Counted from the stretch's first letter, positions 35,704-44,628 are shown. The stretch: 64,000 nt of DNA from Mycolicibacterium sp. GF69 (GCF_003284965.1 NZ_QMEW01000017.1:39171-103170), one strand, 5' to 3'. The notes: a model not told the origin generated them from the sequence alone. A program made the numbers and translations.

Positions 35704-37410
35704 TCATGACACCCGCCGGCGCGCGTCGGCAGTGCGCATTGCAGCGCGGAACAACGGACCGATCACATCGGCCAGCTGCTTGGGTTTGGGGATGGACGCA
35801 TGCGCAGCGCTGCCGAATACCATGGCGAGTTCACCGGCATCGGTCGCCGCGCCGATGGTCAGACACAGGCAGCCGATGCCCTCCCGCCTGGCTTCGCCAA
35901 GCGCCCGTCGTACGTCTGCCGCCCCATACGACCGTTCATAGCCATGGTCGTAAGCCAACCCGTCGGACAGCACGACGAGCAGTCGTCGCGAGGTTCCCGC
36001 CTTCTCGGTCATCACCGACGTGCCGTGCCGGATGGCCGCGCCAAGCCGCGAGTAGGCGCCCGGAGTGAGGCTGCTCAGCCGTCGCATCACCATGGCGTCG
36101 AGGTTGTCGTCGAATCGCTTCACCGGTAGCAGGGAAACGGTCGAGCGACCCTGGGACTGATAGGCATACAGTGCCACGCGGTCGCCGAGTTCGTGCAGCG
36201 CGATGGTGAGCGCGGCGGCGGCGTCACGCTGTTGCTCGTGCACCGTCTGCCCGAACGTGCCTGCCTCCGCGGCCGAACCGGAGATGTCGAGCAGGACGAG
36301 GACGGCCAGATCACGGCGCCTTCGCAGGCTGTCGAGGTAGACGGCCTCGTCGGGAGTCGACCCCGCCAAGGTTTCCACGCGCGCCTCCACAGCGGCGTCG
36401 ACGTCGATGTCGTCGCCTTGAGCCTGCCGGTGGCACCGGTCCAGCCCGATTCCGAGCCTGGTCAGCGGGCGCCTCAGCGCGTGCACATCCGGTCGAGCCA
36501 ACACCGGCCGGTCTTCGATCGGCGGATCTGTTTCCTGCACCGTGCACCAGTCCGGTCGGTAACAGCGTCGCTGGAAGTCCCACTCGGGGTATGTCCGACC
36601 CTCGTTCTTGGAACCCGCCAGGTCACCGGTGTCCGCCGGGCCGGCCGCCGCGGAGGTCACTGAGCCCGCCGCGCGAATTCCCTTGCCGGAGCGGTGGGTA
36701 GGCGTATCTGCGCCCGGTGTGCCGCCACCGGCGAGTTTGCGCACACTTCTCGTCATCCGTTGCAGCAGCTTGCCGAGGGCGCCGCCGCCGCCGACGGGAC
36801 TCGAGAACGGGTCGATGACATCCTCGCCATCGCCAATGTCATCGTCGAGTTCGGCCAACGCCTTCGTAGGCTGGCGGCGTGGCACGTGCCCACCGGCCGA
36901 GGTCGACTGCGCTGCGGCGGCACGTGCGGCGAGCAGTTTCTGCGCCCTGATCACTCCGAAGACGTGAGGCGGATCGCCGATGTCGCGACGGTCTCCCGCC
37001 AGCTTCAGCGAACCGAAAGCCGAATCCGACCGCCCCGACAACTCGAGGTCGAGAAGCGAACGGACACCGAACGGCAGCAGCTCATCGTTCGCCGACAGTG
37101 CGCGCTGCCCTTCAACCGCGAGATACCGCCGGGCCAGCGCCGGGCGCCTGACGAGCCTGCGCATCACGTCGAGTTCCAGACCTCCGCTGGCCAGCAGCGA
37201 CGCCTGCACCGTGACCGACTCGAGTTGACTGGATGCGGTCGCCGTCGGGTCGATGTAGACGGTGATGCCGTCCGTCCACGCCGCCTCACCCGGGGCTGTC
37301 GGCGATACCGTCACTGCGCGGCCGGCCAGCGCAGATGCCAGCAGCGCGAGGCGCTTGGGATTGTCGGCGTCATCGCTTTTTGCGCTGTCGACGGGCACGT
37401 TCCTTGCCAC
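35704..37410 (-). CDS. VWA-domain protein (NorD/CbbO-like)
   Basis: About 568-aa cytosolic protein with a C-terminal von Willebrand A domain (about 365-568) carrying the metal-ion site DISGS at 375-379, downstream T/D residues (SLTPGAYSRLG, LSDGLAYD), as in NorD/CbbO. The N-terminal half is helical with a low-complexity Gly/Ala linker (about 190-280). It pairs with the MoxR ATPase as an adaptor-chaperone. The start is uncertain: the frame is open to 37467, but that would run through the operator at 37421-37438; I favour the GTG at 37410, and GTG 37398 is also possible. Confidence 0.82.
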   Translation of the reverse strand: MARNVPVDSAKSDDADNPKRLALLASALAGRAVTVSPTAPGEAAWTDGITVYIDPTATASSQLESVTVQASLLASGGLELDVMRRLVRRPALARRYLAVEGQRALSANDELLPFGVRSLLDLELSGRSDSAFGSLKLAGDRRDIGDPPHVFGVIRAQKLLAARAAAAQSTSAGGHVPRRQPTKALAELDDDIGDGEDVIDPFSSPVGGGGALGKLLQRMTRSVRKLAGGGTPGADTPTHRSGKGIRAAGSVTSAAAGPADTGDLAGSKNEGRTYPEWDFQRRCYRPDWCTVQETDPPIEDRPVLARPDVHALRRPLTRLGIGLDRCHRQAQGDDIDVDAAVEARVETLAGSTPDEAVYLDSLRRRRDLAVLVLLDISGSAAEAGTFGQTVHEQQRDAAAALTIALHELGDRVALYAYQSQGRSTVSLLPVKRFDDNLDAMVMRRLSSLTPGAYSRLGAAIRHGTSVMTEKAGTSRRLLVVLSDGLAYDHGYERSYGAADVRRALGEARREGIGCLCLTIGAATDAGELAMVFGSAAHASIPKPKQLADVIGPLFRAAMRTADARRRVS

Positions 37411-37420
37411 CTCGCTGATT

Positions 37421-37438
37421 GACCAAATATCTGTTCCA
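37421..37438 (+). promoter_or_regulatory. Operator copy C
   Basis: GACCAAATATCTGTTCCA in the divergent gap, 43 bp upstream of the SDR ATG (37482) and 10 bp upstream of the preferred VWA start. One site could control both directions. Confidence 0.75.
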
Positions 37439-37481
37439 ACGTAGAGTCCGGCGGCACCGCCCGTCAATCACCGGAGGAACG

Positions 37482-38405
37482 ATGATCGACTTCACCGGCC
37501 AGGTCGCCGTCATCACCGGTGCGGGCCGCGGGCTGGGCCGCGTCTACGCCCTCGAGTTGGCAAGGCGCGGTGCGGCCGTCGTAATCAACGATCTGGGCGG
37601 GACCATGGGCGGCGACGGCGCGGACACCGCGGTCGCCGAGCAGGTCGTCGAGGAGATCACGGCCGCCGGGGGTGCGGCCGTCGCGTCGTACGATTCGGTG
37701 GACAGCCCGGCGGGCGGCGAGGCGATCGTACGGACCGCTGTCGATGCGTTCGGCCGCCTCGACGCGGTGATCAGCAACGCCGGAATCTTCAACGCGATCC
37801 CGTTCGACGAGCTGACACCCGACGACTGGCGCCGCATGCTGTCAGTGCACCTCGACGGTGCTTTCTATCTGGCTCAGCCCGCCTACCGGGTGATGAAGGC
37901 GCAGGGATACGGCCGGTTCGTGTTCATCGCATCGTCGGCGGGGATGTTCGGTCAGCACCTCGAAGCGCACTACGCCGCGGCCAAAGCCGGCATCGTGGGC
38001 CTGACCAATGTCATTGCGCTCGAGGGAGAACCGCACGGGATCCGGGCCAACACCGTCCTTCCCTTCGGGCTTTCCCGGATGGTCACCGAGACACTTGGCG
38101 ATCCGAAAGCCCTTGAGGACAACGGGTTCTTCGCCGCGATCCGCCCTGAACTCGTCGCGCCCATCGTGGTGTACCTGGCCAGCCGGGCCTGCGAGTTGAG
38201 CCACCAGAACTTCTCGGCGTGCGCCGGCCGATTCGCCAGGGTCTTCATCGGGTTGAGTGAGGGCTGGCTGGCGCCGCGCGACGCCGAGCCGACTGCCGAC
38301 GATATCGCCGAGCATCTCACGGATGTGGCTGCGACGGAACCGTTCACGATTCCGGGTTCGATCTACGACGAGGTTTTTGCGGTGACTCAGCGCCTCGGTG
38401 GTTGA
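37482..38405 (+). CDS. SDR-family dehydrogenase
   Basis: 307-aa short-chain dehydrogenase: TGAGRGLG at 12-19, SNAG at 98-101, Ser151-152, Tyr164 and Lys168 (YAAAK). The motif after the second strand, NDLGGTMGGDG, and the C-terminal extension match the hydroxyacyl-dehydrogenase domain of 17-beta-HSD4-like proteins, so a beta-oxidation-type or steroid alcohol is a reasonable substrate. ATG at 37482 has a strong GGAGGAACG ribosome-binding site. The only enzyme of the 26-39 kb block on the plus strand. Confidence 0.9.
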   Translation: MIDFTGQVAVITGAGRGLGRVYALELARRGAAVVINDLGGTMGGDGADTAVAEQVVEEITAAGGAAVASYDSVDSPAGGEAIVRTAVDAFGRLDAVISNAGIFNAIPFDELTPDDWRRMLSVHLDGAFYLAQPAYRVMKAQGYGRFVFIASSAGMFGQHLEAHYAAAKAGIVGLTNVIALEGEPHGIRANTVLPFGLSRMVTETLGDPKALEDNGFFAAIRPELVAPIVVYLASRACELSHQNFSACAGRFARVFIGLSEGWLAPRDAEPTADDIAEHLTDVAATEPFTIPGSIYDEVFAVTQRLGG

Positions 38406-38433
38406 TCGACTCGGCGTCATCGCCTGAACATCA

Positions 38434-39543
38434 TTACTCGCCGAAGCGATCCACCAGGTGGGAGCGGACACCGTCGGCGTCGAGTTGCCGCGCCACCAGG
38501 TAGCCCGCACCCATCCACGCCCGCCGGGTCCAGTTGCCGAACGATATGCGAGTTCCGGGCGCTCCGGAGGCGGCCGGCAGCATCTTGACTCGTTCGAGCG
38601 CCTCCTTGACACCTCGCGGACTGAGTGGATGCGCATCGGTCAACGCCTCCAGCAGGGTGCGGGCGACGTCGCAGTTAACCACGGGCACACACCATTCGGG
38701 CCGACGACCGACCCTTTCGTTGAAGGTGTCGAGGAATTGCTGGCCGACCTTGTTGGCCTCGTCGTACTGATCGACACCGGTCCATCCCATGAACGCGTTC
38801 CACATGACGGGGTTGATCCATGCGTTCTGCCAGGCGGTGCCGGCGAAGCGCGGCGGGTCCCAGTCCAGGTCGGCCAGGGCAGGGTTGAGCATGACGATGC
38901 CGAAGCCAAACCCGCAGTGCACGATCGCCTGGGCCTTCGCGTCATAGAGGGTTCGCACGGCTTCACCGACATCCCGCGCGGTCTGGGCGATGGACGCCTC
39001 GGCGACGATGCGAATGCCTTTGCGTTGGCACGCTTTGCGGAAGTTCGTCAGGTAGGCCTCACCGACCAACGACTGCTCGATCACTACGCCGACGTCGAGA
39101 TGTCCCCCCTTGACGAGCAGGTCTGCCCAGAAGATCGGCTCGTCATGGTGCGAACCCATCGGAAACGCGAAAAACCATTCGCTCAGCGCGTCGTCCGATC
39201 CGGTCACGCTGATGGCCGGCACTTTGAACCGCTCGACGATCTCGTCACGGATCGCCACCGCGTTGTCACCGATGTGTGGCCCGAAGATCGCAAGACACCC
39301 TTCGGCGACGAGTTCGCCGTAGGCGTCGATGACCTTTTTCACCGAACCCTTGGGGAGGCCCTCCACCTCCCGGTAGACGATCTCGATCGGCCGGTCGATC
39401 AATCCCTGCTCAAGCGCATCGGCGAACACGATATCGAAGGGAATCGTCAGATCGTCGCGGCGTTCCTGCGGATAGTCGTCGGACAGTAGAAAGTCCATGA
39501 GGTAGCCGATCCTGATCGGTTCGGCGGCGCTCTCATAGGACAT
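38434..39543 (-). CDS. Type-1 periplasmic-binding-fold protein without signal peptide (paralogue 2)
   Basis: 369-aa paralogue of the protein at 33649-34761; the two share long near-identical stretches (IDRPI, EVEGLPKGSVK, VIDAYGEL, GWTGVDQYDE, GNWTRRAWMGAGYLVAR). It also lacks a signal peptide and lipobox. It stands as a single gene with its own operator copy 31 bp upstream, divergent from the double-TetR gene. A cytosolic ligand sensor or carrier of the pathway substrate or CoA-ester is conceivable, but this is inference. Confidence 0.8.
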   Translation of the reverse strand: MSYESAAEPIRIGYLMDFLLSDDYPQERRDDLTIPFDIVFADALEQGLIDRPIEIVYREVEGLPKGSVKKVIDAYGELVAEGCLAIFGPHIGDNAVAIRDEIVERFKVPAISVTGSDDALSEWFFAFPMGSHHDEPIFWADLLVKGGHLDVGVVIEQSLVGEAYLTNFRKACQRKGIRIVAEASIAQTARDVGEAVRTLYDAKAQAIVHCGFGFGIVMLNPALADLDWDPPRFAGTAWQNAWINPVMWNAFMGWTGVDQYDEANKVGQQFLDTFNERVGRRPEWCVPVVNCDVARTLLEALTDAHPLSPRGVKEALERVKMLPAASGAPGTRISFGNWTRRAWMGAGYLVARQLDADGVRSHLVDRFGE

Positions 39544-39574
39544 GACGCTCCTTCACGGACGGTTTGCCTTGGGT

Positions 39575-39592
39575 GACCAAAAATCTGTTCCG
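39575..39592 (+). promoter_or_regulatory. Operator copy D
   Basis: GACCAAAAATCTGTTCCG, 31 bp upstream of the paralogue-2 start at 39543 (minus). It fits the consensus except A where R(T)/n-type positions vary. Confidence 0.72.
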
Positions 39593-39752
39593 CATTATCG
39601 TCGGCGCGAAGATCGAGCACAAGGAGCTCGTCTCGGCTGCTCGACCACTCGTCCCCACTCGCGCGCCTGCCAGCCCATGACGCCGCTCGCAGCGTCTCTA
39701 CCGGCGCATTCGCAGGTTGTGTGACACCGCGCGATGGCCTGTTCTGGTAGCG

Positions 39753-39770
39753 TCAAACAAACATTGGGTC
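39753..39770 (-). promoter_or_regulatory. Operator copy E (autoregulatory)
   Basis: On the minus strand GACCCAATGTTTGTTTGA, 45 bp upstream of the double-TetR GTG. It differs from the consensus in the last bases but keeps GACC, AA and TTTGTT. Position suggests autoregulation of the regulator. Confidence 0.65.
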
Positions 39771-39815
39771 GGACTGACCAAACCGGTGAACGAGGAGTTG
39801 GGGCGTGGAGGTGCT

Positions 39816-41120
39816 GTGGCGCGTCGCCGTGTGACGCCGAACGCTCACCTCGCGGCGAATGCTGGCCACTCATTTGACGACGGCACCCGGCGCACCGAGA
39901 TCCTGCAGACGGCGGCGTCGTTGATCGCCACGTCCGGGCTGCGGACATCACTGCAGGAGATCGCGGATGCCGCCGGTATCCTGCCCGGCAGCCTCTATCA
40001 CCATTTCGAGTCGAAGGAAGCCATCCTCGTCGAGCTGCTTCGCCGCTACCACGACGACCTCGATCGCATCGCCGACCAGGCCCTCAATCGACTCGACGAT
40101 CCCACGTCATTGTCGGCCTTCGACCGGATCGTGGAACTGGGCGCCGCGATAGCCCAATGCGCCGTGACCCACAGCGCGGCGCTGCAGATGACGTTCTACG
40201 AAGCGCCGACCTCGAATCCGGAACTCGCCGCGCTGGCCCAACAGCGCCCGGCGGCCATCCACGAAGCGATGGTGCAGACGCTGCGAGCCGCCCGGTGGAG
40301 CGGGTATCTGCGGCCCGACGTCGATCTGCCGATCCTCGCCGACCGGATCGTGCAGGCGATGCGACAAGTAGGGCTCGATGTCATCCGGCACAGTGCGGGC
40401 GCCGACAAGGTCGCGGCCACGTTGTGCCGGATCCTGCTCGAGGGCCTGGCGACCGTTCCTCCCAGCGACGCCGAACTCGATCGCTCCGCGGCGTTCATCG
40501 CCGCTGACGACGCGGTGAAGTCGTGGATCGAGGATGAGCGAAACGCGCCCAACGATAAGGCCTCCCACGTACGCGCGGTCGCGCGGGCCGAGTTCGGGCG
40601 AAAAGGCTACGAAGTCACCACGATCCGGAACATCGCCTCGGCGGCGGGCCTGGGTACCGGCACGGTGTACCGCTTGATCGGCTCGAAAGAAGAGCTGTTG
40701 GCCTCCATCATGCAGTCGTTCGGTGAGAAAGTCGCCGAAGTGGGATGGACCAGCGTGCTGCGCTCCGACGCGTCAGCCATCGAAAAGCTTGATGGGTTGA
40801 GCTGGATCCACACCAACGCCCTCGCTCACTTCGGCGACGAATTTCGGATCCAGCTCGCATGGATGCGGCAGTCGCCCCCCGACACACCTAACATCGCGTG
40901 GCTGTTCACCAAACGTGTCCGGCAGATGAAAGCGTTACTCACCGCGGGTATCCGCTCCGGCGAGATCTCGATAGAGGGCCCGTCTAACGAGACAATTGCC
41001 CGCGTCGTCATCGGGGTGTCGTGGATACCGGAGAACCTGCTGCACGATCTCGGCCCCCGTGCTTCGCAGATTCACGTCCGCGACACCCTGCTGCGCGGCG
41101 TCACCACGCGCTCGGCCTGA
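39816..41120 (+). CDS. Double-domain TetR regulator (Mce3R-like)
   Basis: 434-aa protein with two complete TetR modules in tandem. First helix-turn-helix about 45-66 (SLQEIADAAGILPGSLYHHF), second about 268-291 (TTIRNIASAAGLGTGTVYRL), each followed by an all-helical ligand domain. This rare architecture is that of M. tuberculosis Mce3R, which represses the mce3 operon and lipid-metabolism genes. Here an mce operon and operator-like sites occur in the same locus. I chose the GTG at 39816 because GGAGG lies 4 bases upstream; the frame is open to 39717. A hairpin terminator follows. Confidence 0.88.
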   Translation: MARRRVTPNAHLAANAGHSFDDGTRRTEILQTAASLIATSGLRTSLQEIADAAGILPGSLYHHFESKEAILVELLRRYHDDLDRIADQALNRLDDPTSLSAFDRIVELGAAIAQCAVTHSAALQMTFYEAPTSNPELAALAQQRPAAIHEAMVQTLRAARWSGYLRPDVDLPILADRIVQAMRQVGLDVIRHSAGADKVAATLCRILLEGLATVPPSDAELDRSAAFIAADDAVKSWIEDERNAPNDKASHVRAVARAEFGRKGYEVTTIRNIASAAGLGTGTVYRLIGSKEELLASIMQSFGEKVAEVGWTSVLRSDASAIEKLDGLSWIHTNALAHFGDEFRIQLAWMRQSPPDTPNIAWLFTKRVRQMKALLTAGIRSGEISIEGPSNETIARVVIGVSWIPENLLHDLGPRASQIHVRDTLLRGVTTRSA

Positions 41121-41150
41121 GAAAGCACTCGGACGCAAGGTTGTCGAATT

Positions 41151-41193
41151 GAAGCCATGCAGAGGGTTTCTCGTACTTTCTCTGCATGGTTTC
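41151..41193. terminator. Bidirectional hairpin terminator
   Basis: GAAGCCATGCAGAG (41151-41164) and CTCTGCATGGTTTC (41180-41193) pair at 13 of 14 positions around a 15-nt loop, and the right arm ends in T-rich bases. It lies between the convergent double-TetR gene and the P450 gene, a fitting place for a shared terminator. Confidence 0.75.
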
Positions 41194-41216
41194 AGTCTGA
41201 GCCGACCGGGCGGCCG

Positions 41217-42413
41217 CTAACCGACATCGATCGGCAGCCTGCCCCATCCGCGCACGCTTGATGTGTGTGCCATGGCGGCGTTCTCATAGTCGACCTCCCA
41301 CTCCGGCCACCGCCGCAGCATCTCCTCCAATGCAACCCTGGCCTGCATCCGGGCCAGCGACGAACCGAGGCAGAAATGCAGCCCCTGGCCGAACGACAAG
41401 TGCGAGCCGGTGCGATGGATGTCGAAACTCTCTCCCTCGGGGTAACGCCGCTCGTCCCGGTTGGCAGAGCCGTTGAGCAACAACATCACCGAGCCTTCGG
41501 CGATCCGCTGCCCGTAACACTCGGTGTCACGGGCGACATATCGGGCCTGCACCGGCGACGGCGCCTGGTAGCGCAACACCTCCTCGATCGCCCCTGGGAT
41601 CAACGAGAAGTCATCGACGAGTTCGCGCCGCTGATCGGGGTGCTCGGCGAGCAGTTGAGCGATGAAACCGATCAGCCGTGTGGTCGTCTCGTTGCCGGCC
41701 CCGGCGATCATGGATGTGTAGGTCAACACCTCGATCCGTGACAGCGGCCGAAGCTGCCCGTCCTCTTCGACCTCGGCATTGAGCAACTGTGTCATCACGT
41801 CGTCCGACGGATGCTCGGCCCGCCATTCGATGTAATCGGCGAACAACTGATAGGCATTCTCGAACGTGGCGGCCGATACCGACTGAAAACTTCCCTCTTT
41901 CAGCCCTATCGACGCGTCGGTGTTGTCGCGGATCTGTTGCTGGCCCTGTTCGGGGATACCCAACAGGTAGCCGATGGTGCGCATCGGGATCAACGCGCCG
42001 AAATCACCGATGACGTCGAAACGCGAAGCGTCACCGAGAGAGTCGAGTGCGCGCACACAGAACTGGCGCGTCAGGGGCTCGATGGCCTCCATTCGCCGCG
42101 GCGTGAACACTTTGGACAGCACGCGCCGGTGCAGATCATGCAGCGGCGGGTCCTCGAACAGGATCACCCCTGGCGGCACCTCGACGCCACTCATGATGAC
42201 GTCCATCGTGGTGCCCCTGCCCGATCGGTAGGTATCCCAGTCGTGAAGTCCCTGTGCGACGTCGTCGTAGCGGCTCAACGCGTAGAAGTCGTACTTCTCG
42301 TTGTAATAGAGCGGAGCCTCGTCGCGCATCCGCTTCCAGGTCGGGTACGGATCGTCGTCGATGTCGAAATCGAAAGGGTCGTAGTACAGATCGACGGTGT
42401 TCGTATCGATCAT
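41217..42413 (-). CDS. Cytochrome P450 (second of two 398-aa paralogues)
   Basis: 398-aa P450, clearly a paralogue of 22876-24072: same length, same I-helix AGAGNETT, heme loop FGQGLHFCLG with Cys348, same SSVRGW C terminus. ATG at 42413 has GAGGGAGC 7 bases upstream. Last gene of the LLM/DapB-like/P450 operon, 72 bp after the DapB-like gene. Its operon, like that of the first paralogue, has an AATAGTG-n4-CTATT element upstream, suggesting the two operons are coregulated or duplicated. Confidence 0.93.
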   Translation of the reverse strand: MIDTNTVDLYYDPFDFDIDDDPYPTWKRMRDEAPLYYNEKYDFYALSRYDDVAQGLHDWDTYRSGRGTTMDVIMSGVEVPPGVILFEDPPLHDLHRRVLSKVFTPRRMEAIEPLTRQFCVRALDSLGDASRFDVIGDFGALIPMRTIGYLLGIPEQGQQQIRDNTDASIGLKEGSFQSVSAATFENAYQLFADYIEWRAEHPSDDVMTQLLNAEVEEDGQLRPLSRIEVLTYTSMIAGAGNETTTRLIGFIAQLLAEHPDQRRELVDDFSLIPGAIEEVLRYQAPSPVQARYVARDTECYGQRIAEGSVMLLLNGSANRDERRYPEGESFDIHRTGSHLSFGQGLHFCLGSSLARMQARVALEEMLRRWPEWEVDYENAAMAHTSSVRGWGRLPIDVG

Positions 42414-42485
42414 TTGTTGCTCCCTCTGGTCGTTGTCAGGTTCATGACCACTTCGCATCCCGAGAACACAGCGGGCCTCCCCTGC

Positions 42486-43559
42486 TCAATCGAATGCGTG
42501 TCGGGGCAGCGTGTTCGGCAGATCGAGCGAGCTCAACAAGCCGGCGGGAGCCTCGACCACATAGGGAATGGCGTTGACCACGCGCATCGCTGTGGCGGTC
42601 ATGGCAGCGTGGCCGGCGCCGTGGCCTTCGGCGGCGCCGACGTTCATCGCGCAGTGGATGTCGGGATCACCGTCGATGTCGACGCGGTAGGTCGCGTCGA
42701 ATTCCGATGCCTGCCAATCCGGCGCCACGTCACGCGCCATCCGGATGATGTGCTCGACGACGATGGCTTCCCGACCGTTGACCACGCCGGCGGCTCGGGT
42801 ACTCACCGCACCGCACGTGCCGGCCTTGATCGTCCCGAACGCGACCTCGATGTCCCTGGCGGTGAGACGCCGGTCGAAAGTGCCGTGGACCTCCTCGACC
42901 TCAACCCCGAGACCTGCTGCCATCAAGTGAATCGGGGCCCGCCAGGCCATTTCGATGAAGCCCGGAGTTTTCATCAGCGGTTCGAAGTCGAGCGGATGGC
43001 CGAAGCCCATGCCGTTCATCATCACGTCGGCCACCGGATAGTGGTCGTTGAGCGCGACCTCGGTGACTTTGACGCACCGGATGGTCTTCGACTGCGTCGC
43101 AAGAAGCAGGGCGAGTTGATCGGAGCCGAACCCTGGGAAGATTCCGGATGCGTAGAACGAGGCGTTCCCCGCCGTGGCTGCCTGCTCCAACTGGTCGCGC
43201 CACTCGGGTGAGTAGTAGGCGGGGGGATAGACCAGCGTCGTCGACGACGTGGATACGACATTGATTCCGGCCTCGAGCAATTTGTGGTAGTCGGGCACCG
43301 CACCGGTGTCCCGCTCCGGTCCGCTGGCGGCGTACACCACACAGTCCGGTTGCAGCGCGACGAGCGCGTCGGCGTCGTTGGTGGCCGTCACCCCGATTGG
43401 GTCCCCGCCGGCCAACTCCCCGGCGTCCTTGCCGACTTTGTCGTCAGAGTGCACCCACACGCCGACCAGTTCGAGATCGGGCCGGCGCCGGATCGCATCG
43501 ATCGCAATCGATCCGACGCCGCCGGTCGACCAGACCACGGTTCGCAGCGGTGATGTCAC
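42486..43559 (-). CDS. DapB-like NAD(P)-dependent oxidoreductase (paralogue 1)
   Basis: 357-aa protein with an N-terminal Rossmann domain like dihydrodipicolinate reductase (VVWSTGGVGSIAIDAI; ASGPERD; a dinucleotide-binding start) and a mixed C-terminal domain. Related mycobacterial genes are found beside steroid and lipid catabolism genes, but the substrate is not established; lysine biosynthesis is unlikely because the DapB catalytic His-His-Lys region is not conserved. GTG start with strong AGGAGGACTC. Close paralogue at 44688-45800. It is 15 bp downstream of the LLM gene. Confidence 0.82.
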   Translation of the reverse strand: MTSPLRTVVWSTGGVGSIAIDAIRRRPDLELVGVWVHSDDKVGKDAGELAGGDPIGVTATNDADALVALQPDCVVYAASGPERDTGAVPDYHKLLEAGINVVSTSSTTLVYPPAYYSPEWRDQLEQAATAGNASFYASGIFPGFGSDQLALLLATQSKTIRCVKVTEVALNDHYPVADVMMNGMGFGHPLDFEPLMKTPGFIEMAWRAPIHLMAAGLGVEVEEVHGTFDRRLTARDIEVAFGTIKAGTCGAVSTRAAGVVNGREAIVVEHIIRMARDVAPDWQASEFDATYRVDIDGDPDIHCAMNVGAAEGHGAGHAAMTATAMRVVNAIPYVVEAPAGLLSSLDLPNTLPRHAFD

Positions 43560-43574
43560 GAGTCCTCCTGTCGG

Positions 43575-44552
43575 TCATATCTGCTCGGACGCCGTCGCGG
43601 CGCGCTCGAGGTAGGGCCAGGCGATATCAGGCGGGAGGCCGCCGCACAGTGGCAACAACGGCAGCGCTCTGCCCTCACGAATGAATGCGGTGGCCTCAGC
43701 GACGGTGAAGATCCGGTACGGTCCGTCGGCCTCCCGCAGTTCGGACACGTTCGTAGCCCGGGAGATGCTGGCCACGGAGTCGTCGCCGTGCCGGTAGGAC
43801 GCGGCCGTCACCGCATCATGCAGCAGGTAGGGTCCCAGCTCCCGCCATGCCGTGTCCACGTCGTCGGCGACAAAGACCGTCGTCGGGACGCCCTCGGCAG
43901 GGAACTGCATTAGGCCGGGCTCGAATCCATTGTTGTGGCACTCGATTTCGTAGAACTGCTTCAGCTCGGCTGAGGGGACCTGGGAGATGAAGCCGAGCCC
44001 GTACCGCGCGGCACGGCGAGCGGCGGCCCTGCTGCCTCCGGCGATGAGCATGTACGGCCCGCCGGGCGTCGCGGGCGGCGGCGTCACGTGAATGCGCCGT
44101 CCGTCGACTTCGATCGGCTCACCGCTCAGCAGGCGGCGAAGCAGCGCCAACGACTCGTCGGCCAGTGCGCCACGCCCGCGCATATCGACGCCGAAATGCT
44201 GGTACTCCTCGGCACGGTGACCGATCCCGAACGCATAGGAAACCCGGCCGCGGCTGATGATGTCGAGGACGGCGATGTTCTCGGCGAGGCGGACCGGATC
44301 CCAGAACGTGATCGGCACGGCGGCCAGCATGATCGCCAACTGTTTGGTGCGCGCGGCGATCGCGGATGCCAGGAGCAGCGGAGCCGGAAGATGCCCGTCG
44401 TCGGTGGCATGGTGCTCGGAAAGCACGGCGATGACAGCGCCGCGCTTTTCGGCCCACTCACACATCTGGACAGCGGCCGCATAAAGCTCAGGCGCGGGTG
44501 CTCCCCCGGCGGGTGCTCGCATGTCGAACCTAAGGGTGAACATCAGCGCCAC
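43575..44552 (-). CDS. Luciferase-like (LLM) monooxygenase/F420-type oxidoreductase
   Basis: 325-aa TIM-barrel protein of the bacterial luciferase-like superfamily, which uses FMNH2 or F420H2. Signatures: LSEHHATDDGHLPAPLLLASAIAARTK (about 44-70), RLAENIAVLDIISRGRVSYAFGIGHRAEEY (about 87-116), GGPYMLIAGGS. The flavin-versus-F420 preference cannot be decided by eye. GTG start at 44552, or ATG at 44543, with no strong ribosome-binding site for either. First gene of the operon LLM, DapB-like, P450; the operator at 44586-44603 lies 33 bp upstream. Confidence 0.85.
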   Translation of the reverse strand: MALMFTLRFDMRAPAGGAPAPELYAAAVQMCEWAEKRGAVIAVLSEHHATDDGHLPAPLLLASAIAARTKQLAIMLAAVPITFWDPVRLAENIAVLDIISRGRVSYAFGIGHRAEEYQHFGVDMRGRGALADESLALLRRLLSGEPIEVDGRRIHVTPPPATPGGPYMLIAGGSRAAARRAARYGLGFISQVPSAELKQFYEIECHNNGFEPGLMQFPAEGVPTTVFVADDVDTAWRELGPYLLHDAVTAASYRHGDDSVASISRATNVSELREADGPYRIFTVAEATAFIREGRALPLLPLCGGLPPDIAWPYLERAATASEQI

Positions 44553-44585
44553 GGCACGGCGGAAGGGCTCACGCCGACCGACTAT

Positions 44586-44603
44586 AACCTAACGTTTGTT
44601 CTG
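44586..44603 (+). promoter_or_regulatory. Operator copy F
   Basis: AACCTAACGTTTGTTCTG, in the divergent gap 33 bp upstream of the LLM start and 84 bp upstream of the second DapB-like gene. It is almost identical to copy A (one base differs). Confidence 0.72.
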
Positions 44604-44612
44604 GTTTGCGTT

Positions 44613-44628
44613 AATAGTGAATGCTATT
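44613..44628. promoter_or_regulatory. Second AATAGTG-n4-CTATT element
   Basis: AATAGTGAATGCTATT shares AATAGTG....CTATT with the palindrome at 25055-25076. Symmetry is imperfect in the centre. It lies 9 bp after operator copy F, so two regulators may meet at this promoter. Confidence 0.55.

Noticed and set aside
36700..37000. Repeat-like Gly/Ala-rich stretch in the VWA gene as a tandem repeat.
   Set aside because: It is low-complexity linker coding sequence with no regular period.
42361..42424. CATTTGTTGCTCC before the second 398-aa P450 as another operator copy.
   Set aside because: The match is mostly the start codon and the ribosome-binding site, and the ACC half is absent.
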